From: CAYYJM01 sp964471755
GTDB taxonomy: Bacteria; Planctomycetota; Planctomycetia; Gemmatales; Gemmataceae
NCBI GenBank assembly: GCA_964471755.1
Contig: CAYYJM010000271.1
Span: 1 to 8,292 of the forward strand
Reading direction: 5' to 3'
Length of the DNA stretch: 8,292 nucleotides
Shown here piece by piece: positions 6,040-8,292 of the stretch. Both the position numbers and the translations under genes were made by a program. A model generated the notes under the pieces. The model was not told where the DNA came from. It saw only the letters and a list, made by a program, of their open reading frames with translations, and ran no database searches. Position 1 is the stretch's first letter; each line of letters opens with the position of its first letter.

Positions 6040-6139
6040 GGCGAGCGGCGTGGCGTCAGCCCGCCGGTTCTTCGTTGGAAAGAACCGGCGGCCTGACGCT
6101 CGCGACAAGAACCGGCGGGCTGACGCCGCGCCGCTCGCC
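6040..6139. repeat. 33-bp inverted repeat with a nested third copy
   Basis: Arms 6040-6072 and 6107-6139 pair over 33 bp with one mismatch (a G-U pair in RNA) around a 34-nt centre. The centre holds a third copy of the 20-bp core AAGAACCGGCGGGCTGACGC at 6080-6099 (one mismatch), in the same direction as the right-arm copy (6107-6126) and inverted to the left-arm copy (6053-6072). Left and middle copies can therefore form a compact hairpin with a 7-nt loop that excludes the long stem. It lies 47 bp beyond the methyltransferase stop and 64 bp before the DUF58 ATG. No T-run follows, so this is best seen as an interspersed palindromic repeat that may also act as an attenuator or mRNA end. Confidence 0.8.
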
Positions 6140-6185
6140 AGCGGGTTTCTCTTTGGGATGGACGAATGATCTGAACGATCTTCAA

Positions 6186-7415
6186 TCACCGCCGTCGCAG
6201 CAAGATCGCGTGTTCGGCTCGCGGACGCTTGCGGAACGCCGCCTGTGTCGGGCCGTGGAAGTGCGGTCGGGTCTGCGATGCACACGCCACCGGATGAAAG
6301 CCCTGCTCCGGGGCCGTCGCCGCGACGATCTCGTCGGCACGTAGGGCAACGGTGCCCACGGCCGAGTCGGCCATGAGCAGCACGAGCGGTCGGCCGGTCG
6401 GCAACACCCGTGCCGCCGCCTGGAGGAAGCGGGCCAACTCGCCGGACCAGGTGGTCCGCGCTTCACGCGGAGTGAGACTGCGATAGGTGGTCCGGGCTCC
6501 GAACTCGCCTCGCGTCAGGGTCTTCGCGTCGAGGCCGAGCCAGCGCAGACGCAGTTCGTGATGAGCGGCGTAATCGTACGTCGCGGCGTAGGGCGGTGAC
6601 GTGATGATGGCATCAACCGTGGCCACTGGCAGGGAACGCAGCTTCGTCGCGTCGTCCTCGCCGACGAAGGCGGGAACGGCGGAGGTGGGCAGAAGCCCGG
6701 TCAGCGTGGCGAGGCGACCGGCCAGGTCGTCGGCCTTCTTGACGAACAGGCGAGCGGCATAACCAGCGGCACTACGGCGGGTGGTCAGTGTCGCCGCGGT
6801 GTCACCGGACTTTCGCGAGAGTTTCACCAAGATCGACGACAGGACCAGAGCCAGATCGAGACGAAGAGCGGCGTCCGGCGTCGTCTCCACGGCCGAGCGG
6901 AGGGAGTCGAGTTCGAGCAGAACGTGCGGCTCGAACAGGCGGACATCCTCGGCGGGGAAGCGTCGCGATGCGCCGGCCTTCGCCTTGCGGCGCGTGTCGG
7001 CGTGTGCGGCACACTCGCGCGCCCGTGCCGTGAAACGTTCGAGTTCCTCCGGCGAACGCGGCCGGGTCTTGCAGCGAGCCAACTGCACCGCGAGCGGGTT
7101 GAGATCGGTGCCGAATGGCTGTCGTCCCGCCAGAAGCGCCTCGATCAGGACTGTTCCCGAGCCGCAGAATGGATCGAGGATGCGTTCGCCGGCGGCGCTG
7201 AAGGCGGCGATCAGACGCCCGGCCGTGTCGGGGTGCATGCGTGCGGGGTAGGTGTGAAAGCCATGAACGTGAGCCCGGCCGGCCTCGTCGTCCTCGGTCG
7301 CGCTGGTGACGCTCAGAGCGTGGGACAACCGCGCCGCCTCGTCGGGGTCGCCCTGGGTCGTGATCGCCCCGCCGACATGGGTAAGCGAGCGGCGCTGACG
7401 GCGTGGCTCGGTCAT
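6186..7415 (-). CDS. SAM-dependent methyltransferase with DPFCGSGT and TSPPY motifs (DNA methyltransferase-like)
   Basis: 409 residues. HGFHTYPARMHPDTAGRLI (51-69) resembles motif X; ILDPFCGSGTVLIEA (79-93) is the SAM-binding motif I, with GTDLNPLA (102-109) as the next acidic strand; IITSPPY (270-276) is the catalytic motif IV typical of N4-cytosine and some N6-adenine amino-methyltransferases. About 180 mostly helical residues lie between, including SSILVKLSRKSGDT (193-206), a possible target-recognition part. The motif order X-I-insert-IV resembles the alpha class. No restriction enzyme gene is visible, and no THUMP domain, so an ordinary Trm11 tRNA enzyme is less likely, but similar proteins are sometimes labelled Trm11-like and the substrate remains open. 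The ATG at 7415 has GGAGAAGG (7429-7422) 6 nt upstream. It starts 17 bp after the moxR stop, so the two are probably cotranscribed. Confidence 0.85.
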   Translation of the reverse strand: MTEPRRQRRSLTHVGGAITTQGDPDEAARLSHALSVTSATEDDEAGRAHVHGFHTYPARMHPDTAGRLIAAFSAAGERILDPFCGSGTVLIEALLAGRQPFGTDLNPLAVQLARCKTRPRSPEELERFTARARECAAHADTRRKAKAGASRRFPAEDVRLFEPHVLLELDSLRSAVETTPDAALRLDLALVLSSILVKLSRKSGDTAATLTTRRSAAGYAARLFVKKADDLAGRLATLTGLLPTSAVPAFVGEDDATKLRSLPVATVDAIITSPPYAATYDYAAHHELRLRWLGLDAKTLTRGEFGARTTYRSLTPREARTTWSGELARFLQAAARVLPTGRPLVLLMADSAVGTVALRADEIVAATAPEQGFHPVACASQTRPHFHGPTQAAFRKRPRAEHAILLRRR

Positions 7416-7432
7416 CGAATACCTTCTCCGGG

Positions 7433-8292
7433 TCAGTCCTTGAAGTCGTCCCGTTCCTCGGCCCGGCTCGCGGGGACCGGCACACGGATCTCGCTCACCA
7501 GTTCTTGCAGCAGCGCTGGCGTCGTCACCCGGCGCAGTCGAGCCTCGGGACGCAGGATCACGCGATGGGCCAGCACCGGCTGCACCATGCGCTTCACGTC
7601 GTCGGGCAGGACGAAGTCGCGTCCCTGGATCGCGGCCAGGGCCTGGGCCGTGCGAAACAGGGCGATCGTCGCCCGTGGACTGCCACCGAGCAGAATGTCG
7701 TCGTGCTGCCGTGTCGCCTGGATGATCTCCAGGATGTACTTGCGGACGTTGTCTTCAACGTGAACGTCGCGTACCTTCTCCTGGGCCGAGATCACATCGG
7801 CGGCCGAGATGACCGGGTTGAGGTCGTCGATCGGATGGCCGTGCTGAAGACGCATCAGCATCTTGCCCTCTTCCTCGATGCCGGGATAGCCGAGCGTCAG
7901 GCGGATCAGGAAGCGATCGAGCTGAGCCTCCGGCAGCGGGAAGGTGCCCTCGTGATCGATCGGGTTCTGCGTGGCGATGACCAGGAAGGGCGGCTTGAGC
8001 GTGTAGGTCTGGCCATCGACGCTGACGCGGCGCTCGGCCATCGCTTCGAGCAGGGCCGACTGAGTTCGGGGCGTCGTCCGGTTGATCTCGTCGGCGAGCA
8101 GTGTCTGGGCGAAGATCGGGCCGGGCCGAAACTCGAAATCGATGGTCTTCGGATTGAAGACCGAAACGCCGGTCACGTCGGTCGGCAGCAGGTCGGGCGT
8201 ACACTGGATGCGCTTGAACGTGCAGCCGACGCTGCGTGACAAGGCGCGGGCGAGCATCGTCTTGGCGACGCCGGGCACGTCCTCCAAGAGCA
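7433..8292 (-). CDS. MoxR-family AAA+ ATPase; N-terminus beyond window
   Basis: 285 residues are visible. The window edge cuts just before the Walker A loop, seen as LLEDVPGVAKTMLARAL (8290-8240 region). Further motifs: Walker B LLADEINRTTPRTQSALLEAM, sensor 1 LVIATQNPIDHEGTFPLPEAQLDRF with the Arg of the LDRF arginine finger, and sensor 2 LGGSPRAT in the lid domain. MoxR ATPases are chaperone-like machines that assemble or activate protein complexes, often with DUF58, vWA and transglutaminase-type partners. A TTG at 8287 could be read as a start, but it lies inside the Walker A region, so the real start is upstream, off the window. The next gene, the methyltransferase, starts 17 bp downstream; the DUF58 partner is third in line. 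Confidence 0.95.
   Translation of the reverse strand, partial: LLEDVPGVAKTMLARALSRSVGCTFKRIQCTPDLLPTDVTGVSVFNPKTIDFEFRPGPIFAQTLLADEINRTTPRTQSALLEAMAERRVSVDGQTYTLKPPFLVIATQNPIDHEGTFPLPEAQLDRFLIRLTLGYPGIEEEGKMLMRLQHGHPIDDLNPVISAADVISAQEKVRDVHVEDNVRKYILEIIQATRQHDDILLGGSPRATIALFRTAQALAAIQGRDFVLPDDVKRMVQPVLAHRVILRPEARLRRVTTPALLQELVSEIRVPVPASRAEERDDFKD

Noticed and set aside
7403..8239. 278-codon open frame on the plus strand, and the similar 6924-7763 frame
   Set aside because: Shadows of moxR and the methyltransferase gene on the other strand.
8285..8287. TTG as the start of moxR
   Set aside because: It falls within the Walker A region (LLEDVPGVAKT); the upstream part of the domain must lie beyond the window.
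6186..8292. A restriction-modification or defence island around the methyltransferase
   Set aside because: No nuclease, helicase or toxin is visible; the MoxR neighbour belongs to a housekeeping-type module and the far side is cut off.

Overview
The window is high-GC bacterial chromosome with tightly packed housekeeping genes: eight protein genes read in full or nearly so and two cut by the window ends. No phage, transposase, CRISPR array or RNA gene is visible. The gene content, the WIESF form of the PheA ACT domain, dispersed single biosynthetic genes and GC-rich palindromic repeats in intergenic DNA suggest a planctomycete, perhaps of the Gemmata group. That placement is inference from memory of such genomes and has not been tested by a search.

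Layout. Positions 1-645 (minus) hold the first 215 residues of a DnaK/Hsp70 chaperone with an unusual 16-residue insert in the nucleotide-binding domain. A 472-bp divergent intergenic region follows, with a near-consensus promoter facing right. From there pheA (chorismate mutase/prephenate dehydratase, interrupted by a run of ten Ns) and tpiA (triosephosphate isomerase) form a two-gene plus-strand unit. Convergent to these on the minus strand are apt (adenine phosphoribosyltransferase) and then hisI (phosphoribosyl-AMP cyclohydrolase), separated by 88 bp containing a strong double palindrome. apt is divergent from a small GNAT acetyltransferase gene, which converges on a DUF58 gene.

The right third, all on the minus strand, reads moxR (AAA+ ATPase, N-terminus outside the window), then a SAM-dependent methyltransferase with DPFCGSGT and TSPPY motifs, then the DUF58 membrane-anchored protein. 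MoxR and DUF58 proteins usually form a neighbouring pair. Here a methyltransferase gene and a 210-bp spacer with a 33-bp inverted repeat lie between them, and a candidate promoter directly in front of DUF58 suggests it can be transcribed on its own.

The genes serve separate core functions: protein folding, phenylalanine synthesis, glycolysis, histidine synthesis, purine salvage, and a MoxR/DUF58 module of unknown target. hisI and apt both act on phosphoribosyl compounds, but nothing here proves joint regulation. The points most worth a second look are the DnaK insert, the nested hairpins at 6040-6139, and the methyltransferase inside the MoxR/DUF58 pair. I see no convincing evidence of a wholly new system. 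Several long open frames opposite real genes (such as 4581-5990 plus and 7403-8239 plus) are high-GC shadows.
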